Below, in pieces: positions 1-8,207 of a stretch of 64,000 nucleotides of DNA. This stretch comes from Streptomyces sp. HD (GTDB lineage Bacteria; Actinomycetota; Actinomycetes; Streptomycetales; Streptomycetaceae). A program made the translations under genes and the position numbers. Position 1 is the stretch's first letter, and each line of letters begins with the position of its first letter. The notes under the pieces were generated by a model. That model saw only the letters and a program-made list of their open reading frames with translations, was not told where the DNA came from and did no database searches. The stretch lies in the NCBI RefSeq assembly GCF_028369295.1, contig NZ_JAQMYP010000001.1, forward strand, positions 248,001 through 312,000. The letters run 5' to 3'.

Positions 1-599
1 TCGGCGCCCTCGACGGCAAGGTCGTCATGGGCTCGATGAACCGCGGCGGCCTCCAGGGCGCCGCCTTCGAACTCGACGACCGCTTCACCGGCCACCGCGC
101 CGAGGACATCGAGCGCCTCGGCTTCGACGCCGGCAAGCTGCTGCTGCGCATCGACTACGCCGACCCGGGCTCCCTCACCACCCTGGAGTCCACCGCCCGC
201 GCCATCGACGACATGGCCGCGCGTCGGCTCCCGGTCTTCGTCGAGCCGTTCATCAGCCACCGCACCCCGGAGGGCAGGGTCAGGAACGACCTGTCCGCCG
301 AGGCCGTCACCAGGTCCATCGCCATCGCCTCCGGCCTGGGCGGCACCTCCGCCTACACCTGGCTGAAGCTGCCGGTCACCGACAACCCCGACGACATGGC
401 CGAGGTCATGGCGACCTCCACGCTGCCCGCCGTACTGCTCGGCGGCGAGGTCGGGGACGATCAGGAGGGGGCATACGAGAAGTGGCGCGGCGCGCTCCAA
501 CTGCCCACTGTGCGGGGCCTGGTGGTCGGCCGTTCGCTGCTCTACCCGGCAGACGGGGACGTTGCCGCCGCCGTGGACACTGCCGTAGGACTGCTGTGA
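1..599 (+). CDS. Cgl0159-family (beta/alpha)8 aldolase-like protein, C-terminal part
   Basis: The reading frame is already open at the first base, so the gene begins upstream of the window; about 199 residues are visible. Segments such as LLLRIDYADPG, VEPFISHR, YTWLKLPVTD and the end VVGRSLLYP resemble the deoxyribose-phosphate/Cgl0159 type barrel proteins that actinobacteria carry inside inositol (iol) operons. The role would be an aldolase-like step late in inositol breakdown, probably cleavage of the deoxy-keto-gluconate phosphate (inference from context). An iolB remnant, iolD and mmsA follow on the same strand, supporting the assignment. The family is recognised from memory of its sequence and gene position; catalytic residues were not identified. 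Confidence 0.75.
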   Translation, partial: GALDGKVVMGSMNRGGLQGAAFELDDRFTGHRAEDIERLGFDAGKLLLRIDYADPGSLTTLESTARAIDDMAARRLPVFVEPFISHRTPEGRVRNDLSAEAVTRSIAIASGLGGTSAYTWLKLPVTDNPDDMAEVMATSTLPAVLLGGEVGDDQEGAYEKWRGALQLPTVRGLVVGRSLLYPADGDVAAAVDTAVGLL

Positions 600-606
600 G
601 GTCCCC

Positions 607-838
607 ATGACCACGAGCCGTACGTTCCACCCACAGAACGCCTCCGGCGCGGGTAGCCGCTTTGCTTTGGCAGGAGCGAAGTGCGAGCGAAGACTCCCCG
701 CCCGCTACGGCCCCGCGCCGGAGGTCCCCGCCCCGCAAGTGAGCGGGCACACTGAGGTTCCCGGTACGTGCCGTCGAGTCGTGCGGGCGGTGCAGCCGTA
801 CGGGAGTGGCGGATCTGCTTCCATCCGGCCCACCTAGA
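607..838 (+). pseudogene. iolB: Decayed iolB (5-deoxy-glucuronate isomerase) remnant
   Basis: Intact IolB is roughly 270-300 residues; only about 76 codons lie between the flanking iol genes. The frame starts with ATG and then has SRFALAGAKCERRLPARYG, which I recognise as an internal stretch of Streptomyces IolB (FALAGARCERRLPARYGPA type), followed by GTCRRVV where IolB has GTCSRQVNN. Near 804, one frame over, EWRICFHPAHLE resembles the IolB C-terminus (W.ICDDPAH type). Head, middle and tail fragments are therefore present in order, with large deletions and at least one frameshift. The cupin metal-site region (PPHKHD type) is absent. The position between the aldolase-like gene and iolD is where iolB sits in related operons. 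Function is almost certainly lost. Confidence 0.7.
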
Positions 839-856
839 AAGCACAGGGGGTTACCG

Positions 857-2743
857 ATGACCTCAACGACGAGGCTCACGGTCGCACAGGCGCTCGTCCG
901 CTTCCTGTCCGCCCAGTACACCGAGCGTGACGGCATACGACAGCGCCTGATCGGCGCCACCTGGGGCATCTTCGGCCACGGCAACGTCGCCGGGATCGGC
1001 CAGGCGCTCGTCGAGTACGCCGATGTCATGCCGTACCACCAGGGGCGCAACGAGCAGTCGATGGTGCACGCGGCGGTCGGCTACGCCCGGCAGTCGGGCC
1101 GGCTGTCCACGCACGCCGTGACCACCTCCATCGGCCCGGGCGCGACCAACCTCGTCACCGGCGCCGCCCTCGCCACCATCAACCACCTCCCGGTCCTGCT
1201 CCTCCCCGGCGACGTCTTCGCCACCCGCCCCGCCGACCCGGTCCTCCAGCAGCTCGAAGTGCCGTACGCCGGCGATGTGTCGGTCAACGACTGTCTGCGC
1301 CCGGTGTCCAGGTACTTCGACCGGATCACCCGCCCGGAGGCCCTGATCCCGTCCGCCCTCCAGGCCATGCGGGTCCTCACCGACCCCGTCGAGACCGGCG
1401 CCGTGACGCTGGCGCTCCCGCAGGACGTGCAGGCCGAGGCGTACGACTGGCCGGACGAGCTCTTCGCGGAGCGCACCTGGGTGGTGCGCCGCCCGGGCGC
1501 CGACCCGACCGAACTCGCCGAGGCGGTACTGGCGATCAGGTCCGCCCGCCGGCCCCTGGTCGTCGCGGGCGGCGGCGTCCACCACAGCCGCGCGGAGGCG
1601 GCCCTCGCCGAGTTCGCGGAGGCCACCCGTATCCCGGTCGCCTCCACCCAGGCCGGCAAGGGATCGCTGCGTTACGACCATCCCCAGGATGTCGGCGGCG
1701 TCGGCCACACCGGCACCGCGACCGCCGACGAACTCGCCCGCACCGCCGACCTGGTGATCGGCGTGGGGACGAGGTACACCGACTTCACCACCGCCTCCGG
1801 CACCCTTTTCGCGGGCGAGGGCGTCCGCTTCCTCAACCTCAACATCGCGCCCTACGACGGCCACAAACTCGCCGGGATGCCGCTGATCGCGGACGCCCGC
1901 ACCGGCCTGGAGGAGCTGACCGAGAGGCTGGAGATGCACGACCACCGGGTCGCCGGCTCCTACGTCACCGAGTACACCGAGGACAAGGAGCGCTGGGAGC
2001 AGCGCGTCGACGCCTGCTACGAGGCCGACGAGCCCGACGTACGGCCGACGCAGCCGCAGGTGCTGGGCGCCCTGGACGCGATCGTCGACGAGACGGACGT
2101 GATCATCAACGCGGCCGGCTCCCTCCCCGGCGATCTGCACAAGCTGTGGCGGGCGCGCTCGCGGGACCAGTACCACCTGGAATACGGCTACTCCTGCATG
2201 GGCTACGAGATCCCGGCCGCGATCGGCGTGAAGCTGGCCGCGCCCGAGCGCAACGTGTGGGCGCTGGTCGGCGACGGCACGTATCTGATGATGCCGACGG
2301 AGATCGTGACCGCCGTGCAGGAGGGCGTCGCGATCAAGGTGTTGCTCGTGCAGAACCACGGGTACGCGTCCATCGGCGGCCTGTCGGAGGAGACCGGAGG
2401 CGAGCGCTTCGGCACGGCGTACCGCCACCGCGCGGACGACGGCACGTTCACCGGCGCCCCGCTCCCCGTCGACCTGGCCGCCAACGCCGCGAGCCTGGGC
2501 ATGCGGGTGCTGCGTGCGAAGACCGTGAGCGATCTGCGCGAGGCGCTCGCCGAGGCCCGCGCGGCCGACACTCCCACATGTGTCTACGTCGAGACCCAAA
2601 CGGCAGACACAGTGTCGGGCCCGCCGCCCGCGCAGGCCTGGTGGGATGTTCCCGTGGCCGAGACCGCGACGCGACCGTCGACGGTCAAGGCACGTGAGCT
2701 GTACGAACGGCACGTCTCGACCCGACGCCGCCATCTGTGCTGA
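857..2743 (+). CDS. iolD: 3D-(3,5/4)-trihydroxycyclohexane-1,2-dione hydrolase IolD
   Basis: A thiamine-diphosphate enzyme of 628 residues that opens the ring of the trione intermediate in myo-inositol catabolism to give 5-deoxy-glucuronate; cytoplasmic. The N-terminal pyrimidine-binding domain contains WGIFGHGNVAGIGQAL and the region around HAAVGYARQ. The middle domain is a typical Rossmann-like section (RPLVVAGGGVHHS). The C-terminal TPP-binding region carries YGYSCMGYEIPAAIG and GDGTYLMMPTEI. I chose ATG 857, preceded by a purine-rich AGGGGG tract, over an upstream in-frame ATG at 806 that lies inside the iolB remnant. mmsA follows 103 bp downstream. The upstream iolB is broken, so the product of this enzyme may not be processed by the usual route. 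Confidence 0.93.
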   Translation: MTSTTRLTVAQALVRFLSAQYTERDGIRQRLIGATWGIFGHGNVAGIGQALVEYADVMPYHQGRNEQSMVHAAVGYARQSGRLSTHAVTTSIGPGATNLVTGAALATINHLPVLLLPGDVFATRPADPVLQQLEVPYAGDVSVNDCLRPVSRYFDRITRPEALIPSALQAMRVLTDPVETGAVTLALPQDVQAEAYDWPDELFAERTWVVRRPGADPTELAEAVLAIRSARRPLVVAGGGVHHSRAEAALAEFAEATRIPVASTQAGKGSLRYDHPQDVGGVGHTGTATADELARTADLVIGVGTRYTDFTTASGTLFAGEGVRFLNLNIAPYDGHKLAGMPLIADARTGLEELTERLEMHDHRVAGSYVTEYTEDKERWEQRVDACYEADEPDVRPTQPQVLGALDAIVDETDVIINAAGSLPGDLHKLWRARSRDQYHLEYGYSCMGYEIPAAIGVKLAAPERNVWALVGDGTYLMMPTEIVTAVQEGVAIKVLLVQNHGYASIGGLSEETGGERFGTAYRHRADDGTFTGAPLPVDLAANAASLGMRVLRAKTVSDLREALAEARAADTPTCVYVETQTADTVSGPPPAQAWWDVPVAETATRPSTVKARELYERHVSTRRRHLC

Positions 2744-2846
2744 ATTTCCCGGAGGATAACCCCCGGACCCCCAGCAGAAAAGCAGGTCGGCCGACGTGAC
2801 GCCCGCGGACAGCGCGAGGCAAACCTGAGTGGAGGAGTAACCGGTC

Positions 2847-4349
2847 ATGACGAAGATCGTCAACCACTGGATCGGCGGCAAGACCGCCGAAGGCGCGTCG
2901 GGCACGTTCGGGCCGGTCACCGACCCGGCGACCGGCGCGGTCACCACGAAGGTCGCCTTCGCCTCCGTAGAGGAGGTGGACGCCGCCGTCGCGGCCGCGA
3001 AGGAGGCGTATCTGACCTGGGGCCAGTCCTCGCTGGCCCAGCGCACCTCCATCCTGTTCAAGTTCCGCGCCCTGCTGGACGCCCACCGCGACGAGATCGC
3101 CGAGCTGATCACCGCCGAGCACGGCAAGGTGCACTCCGACGCGCTCGGCGAGGTGGCGCGCGGTCTGGAGATCGTCGACCTGGCCTGTGGCATCAGCGTG
3201 CAGCTGAAGGGCGAGCTGTCGACGCAGGTCGCCAGCCGTGTCGACGTCTCGTCCATCCGGCAGCCGCTGGGTGTCGTCGCGGGCATCACGCCGTTCAACT
3301 TCCCGGCGATGGTGCCGATGTGGATGTTCCCCATGGCCATCGCGTGCGGCAACACCTTCGTGCTCAAGCCGAGCGAGAAGGACCCGTCGGCGTCGATCAG
3401 GATCGCCGAGCTGCTCGCCGAGGCCGGGCTGCCGGACGGCGTGTTCAACGTCGTGCACGGCGACAAGGTGGCCGTCGACCGCCTCCTGGAGCACCCCGAC
3501 GTCAAGGCCGTCTCCTTCGTCGGCTCGACCCCGATCGCCCGCTACATCCACACCACCGCCTCCGCCAACCACAAGCGCGTCCAGGCCCTGGGCGGCGCCA
3601 AGAACCACATGCTGGTCCTGCCCGACGCCGACCTGGACGCGGCCGCCGACGCCGCCGTGAGCGCGGCCTACGGCTCCGCGGGCGAGCGCTGCATGGCCAT
3701 CTCCGCGGTCGTCGCGGTCGGGGCGATCGGCGACGAGCTGGTGGAGAAGATCCGCGAGCGCGCCGAGAAGATCAAGATCGGCCCGGGCAACGACCCGACC
3801 TCCGAGATGGGTCCGCTGATCACCGCCGTCCACCGCGACAAGGTGGCGTCGTATGTGGCGGGCGCGGCGGCCGAGGGCTGCGAGGTCGTCCTGGACGGCA
3901 CCGGCTACACCGTCGACGGCTTCGAGGACGGTCACTGGATCGGCATCTCGCTGCTCGACAAGGTGCCCACCACCGCGAAGGCCTACCAGGACGAGATCTT
4001 CGGCCCCGTCCTGTGCGTGCTGCGCGCCGAGACCTACGAGGACGGCGTGGCGCTGATCAACAGCTCGCCGTTCGGCAACGGCACCGCGATCTTCACCCGG
4101 GACGGTGGCGCCGCCCGCCGCTTCCAGCTGGAGATCGAGGCCGGCATGGTCGGCGTCAACGTGCCGATCCCGGTCCCCGTCGGCTACCACAGCTTCGGCG
4201 GCTGGAAGGACTCCCTCTTCGGCGACCACCACATCTACGGCAACGACGGCACGCACTTCTACACCCGCGGCAAGGTCGTCACCACCCGCTGGCCCGACCC
4301 CGCCGACGCCCCCACCGGCGTCGACCTGGGCTTCCCGCGCAACCACTGA
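2847..4349 (+). CDS. mmsA: CoA-acylating methylmalonate-semialdehyde dehydrogenase MmsA/IolA
   Basis: NAD-dependent aldehyde dehydrogenase of 500 residues that converts methylmalonate semialdehyde (valine, thymine) or malonate semialdehyde (inositol) to propionyl-CoA or acetyl-CoA with loss of CO2. The catalytic cysteine is Cys282 in GSAGERCMAISAVV. The NAD-binding stretch includes TPFNFPAMVPMWMFP and KPSEKDPS, and the C-terminal part contains the family-typical FGNGTAIFTRDGG. Length and motifs match the family closely. A strong GGAGGAG ribosome site precedes ATG 2847. It lies last in the iol operon, just before a terminator, and is orthologous by memory to msdA of S. coelicolor. Confidence 0.95.
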   Translation: MTKIVNHWIGGKTAEGASGTFGPVTDPATGAVTTKVAFASVEEVDAAVAAAKEAYLTWGQSSLAQRTSILFKFRALLDAHRDEIAELITAEHGKVHSDALGEVARGLEIVDLACGISVQLKGELSTQVASRVDVSSIRQPLGVVAGITPFNFPAMVPMWMFPMAIACGNTFVLKPSEKDPSASIRIAELLAEAGLPDGVFNVVHGDKVAVDRLLEHPDVKAVSFVGSTPIARYIHTTASANHKRVQALGGAKNHMLVLPDADLDAAADAAVSAAYGSAGERCMAISAVVAVGAIGDELVEKIRERAEKIKIGPGNDPTSEMGPLITAVHRDKVASYVAGAAAEGCEVVLDGTGYTVDGFEDGHWIGISLLDKVPTTAKAYQDEIFGPVLCVLRAETYEDGVALINSSPFGNGTAIFTRDGGAARRFQLEIEAGMVGVNVPIPVPVGYHSFGGWKDSLFGDHHIYGNDGTHFYTRGKVVTTRWPDPADAPTGVDLGFPRNH

Positions 4350-4380
4350 CGCCGAGCGCCGTCACCGGCGCCGCGCGTCC

Positions 4381-4416
4381 GGGGCCGTCCGTATCGCGGA
4401 CGGCCCCATTTTTTTG
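4381..4416 (+). terminator. Rho-independent terminator after mmsA
   Basis: Perfect 11-bp stem GGGGCCGTCCG / CGGACGGCCCC with a 5-nt loop, followed by A and a run of eight T (4409-4415 region). It closes the inositol operon 30 bp after the mmsA stop codon. A T-run of this length is rare in this genome, which makes the call strong. Confidence 0.9.
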
Positions 4417-4467
4417 TGACCCCGCGCTGCGGTTCCCGCACCGCCGGAAAGCCGCCCCGTACGCGGC

Positions 4468-4559
4468 CTTGACGCAACGCTAACGCGCGAAAAGACGGCC
4501 TGCGTCAACGAATTCCGTAGGTGAACACCCATTGACGTAACGGTTTCCGTCAATGTTGC
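4468..4559 (+). promoter_or_regulatory. Inverted repeats and candidate promoter upstream of the permease
   Basis: Two related dyads occur. TTGACGCA (about 4469) pairs with TGCGTCAA (about 4501). CATTGACG (about 4530) pairs with CGTCAATG (about 4548) around a 10-nt spacer. The second dyad contains TTGACG, a good -35 element. A -10 placed about 18 nt later would put transcription start almost on the GTG at 4569, and no Shine-Dalgarno sequence is visible there, so a leaderless transcript under repressor control is plausible. The regulator is unknown. Confidence 0.5.
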
Positions 4560-4568
4560 ATCCCCCTC

Positions 4569-5966
4569 GTGACCGACACCCTCACCCCTGTCGAGGGCGC
4601 CGTCGTCCAGGCGTCGGACAGCCCCAAGAAGCTCAAGCGCTCCATCGGCGTGGTCGGCGGCACCCTGCTCACGCTCTCCTGCGTGACGCCCGCCTCCACC
4701 CTGTTCGTGGTCGTCCCCGACCTGTTCGGCTCGCTGGGCACCGCCACCGCCCTGACGATCGCCATCGGCTCCCTCCTCTGCATCGCCGTGGCGTTCTGCT
4801 ACTCGGAGCTCGGCACCCTCATCCCCAGCGCGGGCGGCGAGTACGCGATCGTCTCCACGCTGGCCGGACGCCTCGCGGGCTGGCTGGTCTTCGTCCTGTC
4901 GCTGCTGGTCGTGATGGTCGTCCCGCCGGTGATCGCGATGGGCACCGCCGACTACCTCGCCCCGATCGCCCACCTGGACCCGGCCATGACCGGCGCCGGC
5001 GTCATGCTGCTCGCCACCCTCGCCGGACTGCTCGACCTGCGGGCCAACGCCTGGATCACCGGCGTCTTCCTGGTCCTGGAGGTCATCGCGGCGGGCGTCG
5101 TGGCGGTGCTGGGCTTCGCCCACGCCGAGCGCGGCCCCGGCAGCCTGGTCTCGATGGAGGTGGCCGGCGCGGACGGCCGTACGGACACCGTGACGGCCCT
5201 GCTGGTCGTGTCCGGGCTGGCGATCGCCCTGTTCGTCACCCAGGGCTTCTCGACGGCCGTCTACCTCTCCGAGGAACTGGAGAACCCGCGCCGCAACGTC
5301 GCCCGCACGGTGCTGGCCACCCTCGCCATCTCCGCCGTGATCATCCTGGTCCCGGTCGTGGCCATCACCCTGGGCGCCTCGGACATCGGGGAGCTGACCG
5401 GCGGGGACATCTCCGCCATGGTCACCGCCTGGTCCGACACGGCGGTCGGCACCTTCGTCAGCCTCTGTGTCGCCCTCGCGATCATCAACGCGGGCATCGT
5501 CATGGTCATCCAGAACTCCCGCGTCCTGTTCGCCTCGGCCCGTGACAAGGCCTGGCCCCAGCCGGTCAACCACGTCCTCGCCAGGCTCGGCCGCTTCGGC
5601 TCCCCCTGGGTCGCCACCCTCGCCGTCGGCGTCCCCGGCGCCGCCCTGTGCTTCGTCGACCTCGACACCCTGTACGGCGTCACCGGCGTCTCGGTGACCG
5701 GCATGTACCTGCTCGTCGCAGTCGCCGCCCTGCCGGCCCGTCGCGGCTCCCACCAGCACACCCCGGCCTGGCGGATGCCGCTGTGGCCGGCGATGCCGGT
5801 GCTGCTGATCGTGGTGCTGGTGTACATCCTGAGCCGGCAGGAGCCGGAGTATCTGCTCTGGACGGGCGGCATCACGGCCGTGGCCACCCTGTACTGGGCG
5901 CTGTACCTCCGCCCGCGCCGCGAGACCCGTTGGCTGGTGACGCTCCCGGAGGACGCGCGGACCTGA
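4569..5966 (+). CDS. APC-superfamily amino acid/polyamine permease
   Basis: Integral membrane transporter of 465 residues with about 11-12 hydrophobic segments. The N-terminal motif KRSIGVVGGTLLTLSCVTPASTL is the typical first helix of APC permeases, and EYAIVSTLAGRLAG matches the conserved segment after helix 2. The substrate is not readable from sequence; amino acids or amines are likely for the family. The start is GTG 4569; no ribosome site is visible upstream (see the promoter entry). Downstream, the AAC(3) gene converges from the other strand. Moderate length and complete topology indicate an intact gene. Confidence 0.85.
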   Translation: MTDTLTPVEGAVVQASDSPKKLKRSIGVVGGTLLTLSCVTPASTLFVVVPDLFGSLGTATALTIAIGSLLCIAVAFCYSELGTLIPSAGGEYAIVSTLAGRLAGWLVFVLSLLVVMVVPPVIAMGTADYLAPIAHLDPAMTGAGVMLLATLAGLLDLRANAWITGVFLVLEVIAAGVVAVLGFAHAERGPGSLVSMEVAGADGRTDTVTALLVVSGLAIALFVTQGFSTAVYLSEELENPRRNVARTVLATLAISAVIILVPVVAITLGASDIGELTGGDISAMVTAWSDTAVGTFVSLCVALAIINAGIVMVIQNSRVLFASARDKAWPQPVNHVLARLGRFGSPWVATLAVGVPGAALCFVDLDTLYGVTGVSVTGMYLLVAVAALPARRGSHQHTPAWRMPLWPAMPVLLIVVLVYILSRQEPEYLLWTGGITAVATLYWALYLRPRRETRWLVTLPEDART

Positions 5967-5988
5967 GCTGAGGCGGCGACGGGCCCGG

Positions 5989-6852
5989 CTAGCCCCGGCC
6001 GGGACCCCGGCGGTGGACCGGGAGCCACCCGACCGCGTGATCGACGGCCGCCCTGAAGGCGAACAGCCGTGCCGTGGCCCGGCCCACCCGCGCGGTGCGG
6101 ACGCGGGCCCCGCTCCGCTCGAAGGCGGCGCCGACGGCCGCGAAGTCGCTGTCGTCGAGCGCCACGTCCGTGTAACTCCACCAGGTCCGGGCACCCTGGT
6201 CCCTGATCACGCAGTGGTACTCACGCAACGGCCGCTCCGGCACGCGGTACTCGGCCAGATGGAACGCCGTGCAGGAGGCGAAGCCCACGCCGAGGAGCAA
6301 CACCTCGGCGCCCAAGTCGTACAGCCTGGCCAGCGGGGAGTCCTCGCCGAGGTGGCAGCACGGCGCATGGCCGGAGACGAGCTGCCGCGCGAGCGGGCCG
6401 ATGGCCGCGAACGAGGTCTGGGGATGACCGCTGCGCAGCGCCTCCGGATGCGTACGCACCTCCTCGGTGAGCCGCCCGGTCGACCGGGCCGGGGTGCGCG
6501 CGGGGTCGAACGGAGGCATCCGGCCGCGCAGTTCGGCCACCTGTTCCGCGGTCAGCCCCCGTACCCGGCGCTGATAGGTGGGGGAGGTGTCGGAGTTCTC
6601 CGGGGTGAAGGTGGGCACCACCAGAGTGCCCGCCGGGCCGAGGGCGGTCCGCAGCGCGCGCACGACTGCCCGGCTGCCTCCCTGGACCGGGCCCAGGCCG
6701 CGCAGGGAGGAGTGGGTGAGCAGGGCCGTGCCGGGCCGGATCCCGAGGGCGTGGAGTTCGGCGGTCAGGGTCTCCTCGTCCAGGGTTTCCTCGTCCAGGG
6801 TTTCCTCGTCCAGGGCCGACCGGTACACGGGGCCGTCGGATCTGCGCGCCAT
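5989..6852 (-). CDS. AAC(3)-family aminoglycoside N(3)-acetyltransferase-like protein
   Basis: 287 residues with the antibiotic N-acetyltransferase fold: LLTHSSLRGLGPV near the N-terminus, GTLVVPTFTPENSD, TGRLTEEVRTHPEALRSGHP and LLLGVGFASCTAFHLAEYR. These are the conserved blocks of acetyl-CoA-dependent AAC(3) enzymes. It starts 10 bp after the fxsB stop behind a GGGGG ribosome site, so it is the last gene of the Fxs peptide operon. In that setting I infer a role in modifying or handling the peptide or its context rather than clinical-type aminoglycoside resistance. An N-terminal LDEET repeat (DNA repeat at 6776-6817) precedes the conserved domain and is unlikely to be part of the fold. Confidence 0.85.
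   Translation of the reverse strand: MARRSDGPVYRSALDEETLDEETLDEETLTAELHALGIRPGTALLTHSSLRGLGPVQGGSRAVVRALRTALGPAGTLVVPTFTPENSDTSPTYQRRVRGLTAEQVAELRGRMPPFDPARTPARSTGRLTEEVRTHPEALRSGHPQTSFAAIGPLARQLVSGHAPCCHLGEDSPLARLYDLGAEVLLLGVGFASCTAFHLAEYRVPERPLREYHCVIRDQGARTWWSYTDVALDDSDFAAVGAAFERSGARVRTARVGRATARLFAFRAAVDHAVGWLPVHRRGPGRG
6776..6817 (-). repeat. 15-bp coding tandem repeat (LDEET) in the AAC(3) gene
   Basis: About three near-identical 15-bp units (CCTCGTCCAGGGTTT on the plus strand) encode LDEET repeated in frame at residues 15-29 of the acetyltransferase-like protein. Because the unit is a multiple of three, copy number can change without a frameshift. Confidence 0.85.
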
Positions 6853-6862
6853 GATCCCCCTG

Positions 6863-8050
6863 TCAGCTCCCGTGCCCCTGGGCGGACTCCGGGACGCGGT
6901 CGCGGAAATGGCCGATCAGCTCGGTCAGGTCGGGGCAGTGGACCGACGGGTTGTCGAATCCGCTGCCTGAGCGGAAGCGATGGGCGTACAGGCCGCCGCC
7001 GCACACCCGCACCAGCGGGCACGCCCGGCATGTCGCGCACAGGTCCGCGAGCCCCCGTCGCCGTTCGCGCAGTCCGGGGTGGTCGGCGACCTCGTCGAGG
7101 CTGTGGGAGAAGACGTCCATGCCGGTCGCCGGTGCGCCGTCGTAGGCCGTCTTGAGCGAGTCCGCCTGCTCGATGGTGCCGTCCGTCTCGATCACCACGT
7201 GATCGACCGAGGCCGTCCCCAGGGACTCCACGAAACTCGGGCCGCCCGCGAGGAGGCTGAGCAGCGAGGCGAAGAGCCGCACCGGCACGGGACGCCCGGT
7301 CGCGAACCACTCCTCCGCGATGGTGATCAGCCAGTCGGCATATGGAGTGGCCCTGTCGTCCGGACGGGCGGGCGGACGGTCCCAGGTGGCGTGCGGCAGC
7401 AGGAAGTCGATCCGGGGAGGGGCCAGTTCCAGGAGGGCGGAGTAGACCCGCAGCGGATCGTTCTCCGGATCGACGGTGCACAGCAGCCCGGCGAACAGAT
7501 GCCGGTAGCGGGGCCGGCGCAACAGCCGTACGCCGCGCACCACCTGGTCGTGACTGCCGCGGCCGTCCCGGAAGCGGCGGTGCCGGTCGTGCGCCGACCG
7601 GTCGCCGTCCACCGAGACACCGACCTTGATGTCGTACTCCCGGAAGAGCTCGCAGAAGCGCTCGTCGAGTCGTACGGCGTTCGTCTGGATACGAAGGTCC
7701 AGCTCACAGTGGCCCGGCAGGGCCCGGCGCAGTTCCTCCGCCATGTGGCGCAGACGGTCGTGCCCCGCGAGCAGCGGCTCACCACCGTGCAGGATGACGT
7801 GCATGGTGCCGATCCCGTGCGCGGCGGCGTGTTCGGCGATGCGCGCGGCGGTCTGCGCGACCACCTCGGCGGACATCACCGGCGGCCGGCCGTGCCAGCT
7901 CTGGTCGGCGTGCTCGTAGACGTAGCAGTGGTCGCAGGCCAGATCGCAGCGACTGTGCACCTTGAGGACGAGTTGCCGCAAAGGTGTGGCGTGGGCCACC
8001 TCGTCCGCCTCAGATGCAGGAACTGAACGTGGCGGGCCAGCCTCGGTCAT
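6863..8050 (-). CDS. fxsB: FxsB-family radical SAM/SPASM peptide maturase
   Basis: 395 residues. The radical SAM cluster motif CDLACDHC gives Cys35, Cys39 and Cys42, preceded by LVLKVHSRCD. The SPASM-type cysteines appear near the C-terminus (Cys338, 341, 344, 350 and 372, in LCATCRACPLVRVCGGG and HCPDL). HGGEPLL and IQTNA are the usual SAM-binding segments. FxsB proteins are paired with FxSxx-COOH peptides, and family members related to these install cyclophane crosslinks between an aromatic residue and a nearby side chain. Here the gene overlaps the end of fxsA by 41 bp in another frame, tying the two translationally. AAC(3) follows 10 bp downstream. Confidence 0.93.
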   Translation of the reverse strand: MTEAGPPRSVPASEADEVAHATPLRQLVLKVHSRCDLACDHCYVYEHADQSWHGRPPVMSAEVVAQTAARIAEHAAAHGIGTMHVILHGGEPLLAGHDRLRHMAEELRRALPGHCELDLRIQTNAVRLDERFCELFREYDIKVGVSVDGDRSAHDRHRRFRDGRGSHDQVVRGVRLLRRPRYRHLFAGLLCTVDPENDPLRVYSALLELAPPRIDFLLPHATWDRPPARPDDRATPYADWLITIAEEWFATGRPVPVRLFASLLSLLAGGPSFVESLGTASVDHVVIETDGTIEQADSLKTAYDGAPATGMDVFSHSLDEVADHPGLRERRRGLADLCATCRACPLVRVCGGGLYAHRFRSGSGFDNPSVHCPDLTELIGHFRDRVPESAQGHGS

Positions 8051-8207
8051 CGTCGTGTGCCTCTGCCTCGGGTGCCGGGTCTGTCATCGCCAGGGGTTCC
8101 GGGGTGGGGTGCTCGGTCGTCGGCGAGGGCTGCTCATGACTCGTCGGTGGCGCGAGCGCTGCGCATTTCGACTTCGGCCGCTCGAAGGCAGTGAACGATT
8201 CGCTCAT
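8010..8207 (-). CDS. fxsA: FxsA: FxSxx-COOH RiPP precursor peptide
   Basis: 65-residue peptide, rich in Pro/Glu/Thr in the leader, ending in WPATFSSCI. The last five residues, F-S-S-C-I, match the FxSxx-COOH pattern that defines the FxsA family exactly. The adjacent fxsB is its dedicated radical SAM partner, so the C-terminal Phe-Ser-Ser is the likely crosslink site. The upstream Trp could form a second one (inference). A Cys at position -2 is a potential extra reactive site. The start ATG at 8207 has a clear GTAGGAG ribosome site, which favours it over Met41 (8087), although it overlaps the preceding gene by 74 bp. Confidence 0.87.
   Translation of the reverse strand: MSESFTAFERPKSKCAALAPPTSHEQPSPTTEHPTPEPLAMTDPAPEAEAHDDDRGWPATFSSCI

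Noticed and set aside
607..837. A novel 76-codon gene between the aldolase-like gene and iolD
   Set aside because: Its internal sequence matches IolB and a C-terminal IolB-like piece follows in another frame, so it is better read as a decayed iolB.
863..3505. Minus-strand open frame of 880 codons across iolD and mmsA
   Set aside because: It is antisense to two clear enzymes and its translation is a Val/Gly/Arg/Ala-rich string without any motif, as expected for third-position GC bias.
5989..6852. A simple aminoglycoside resistance gene
   Set aside because: The family can confer resistance, but tight linkage behind fxsB indicates a role in the peptide locus. No antibiotic biosynthesis genes are near.
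8010..8087. Shorter FxsA starting at Met41
   Set aside because: The upstream ATG at 8207 has a good GGAG ribosome site and gives the usual length for FxsA peptides.
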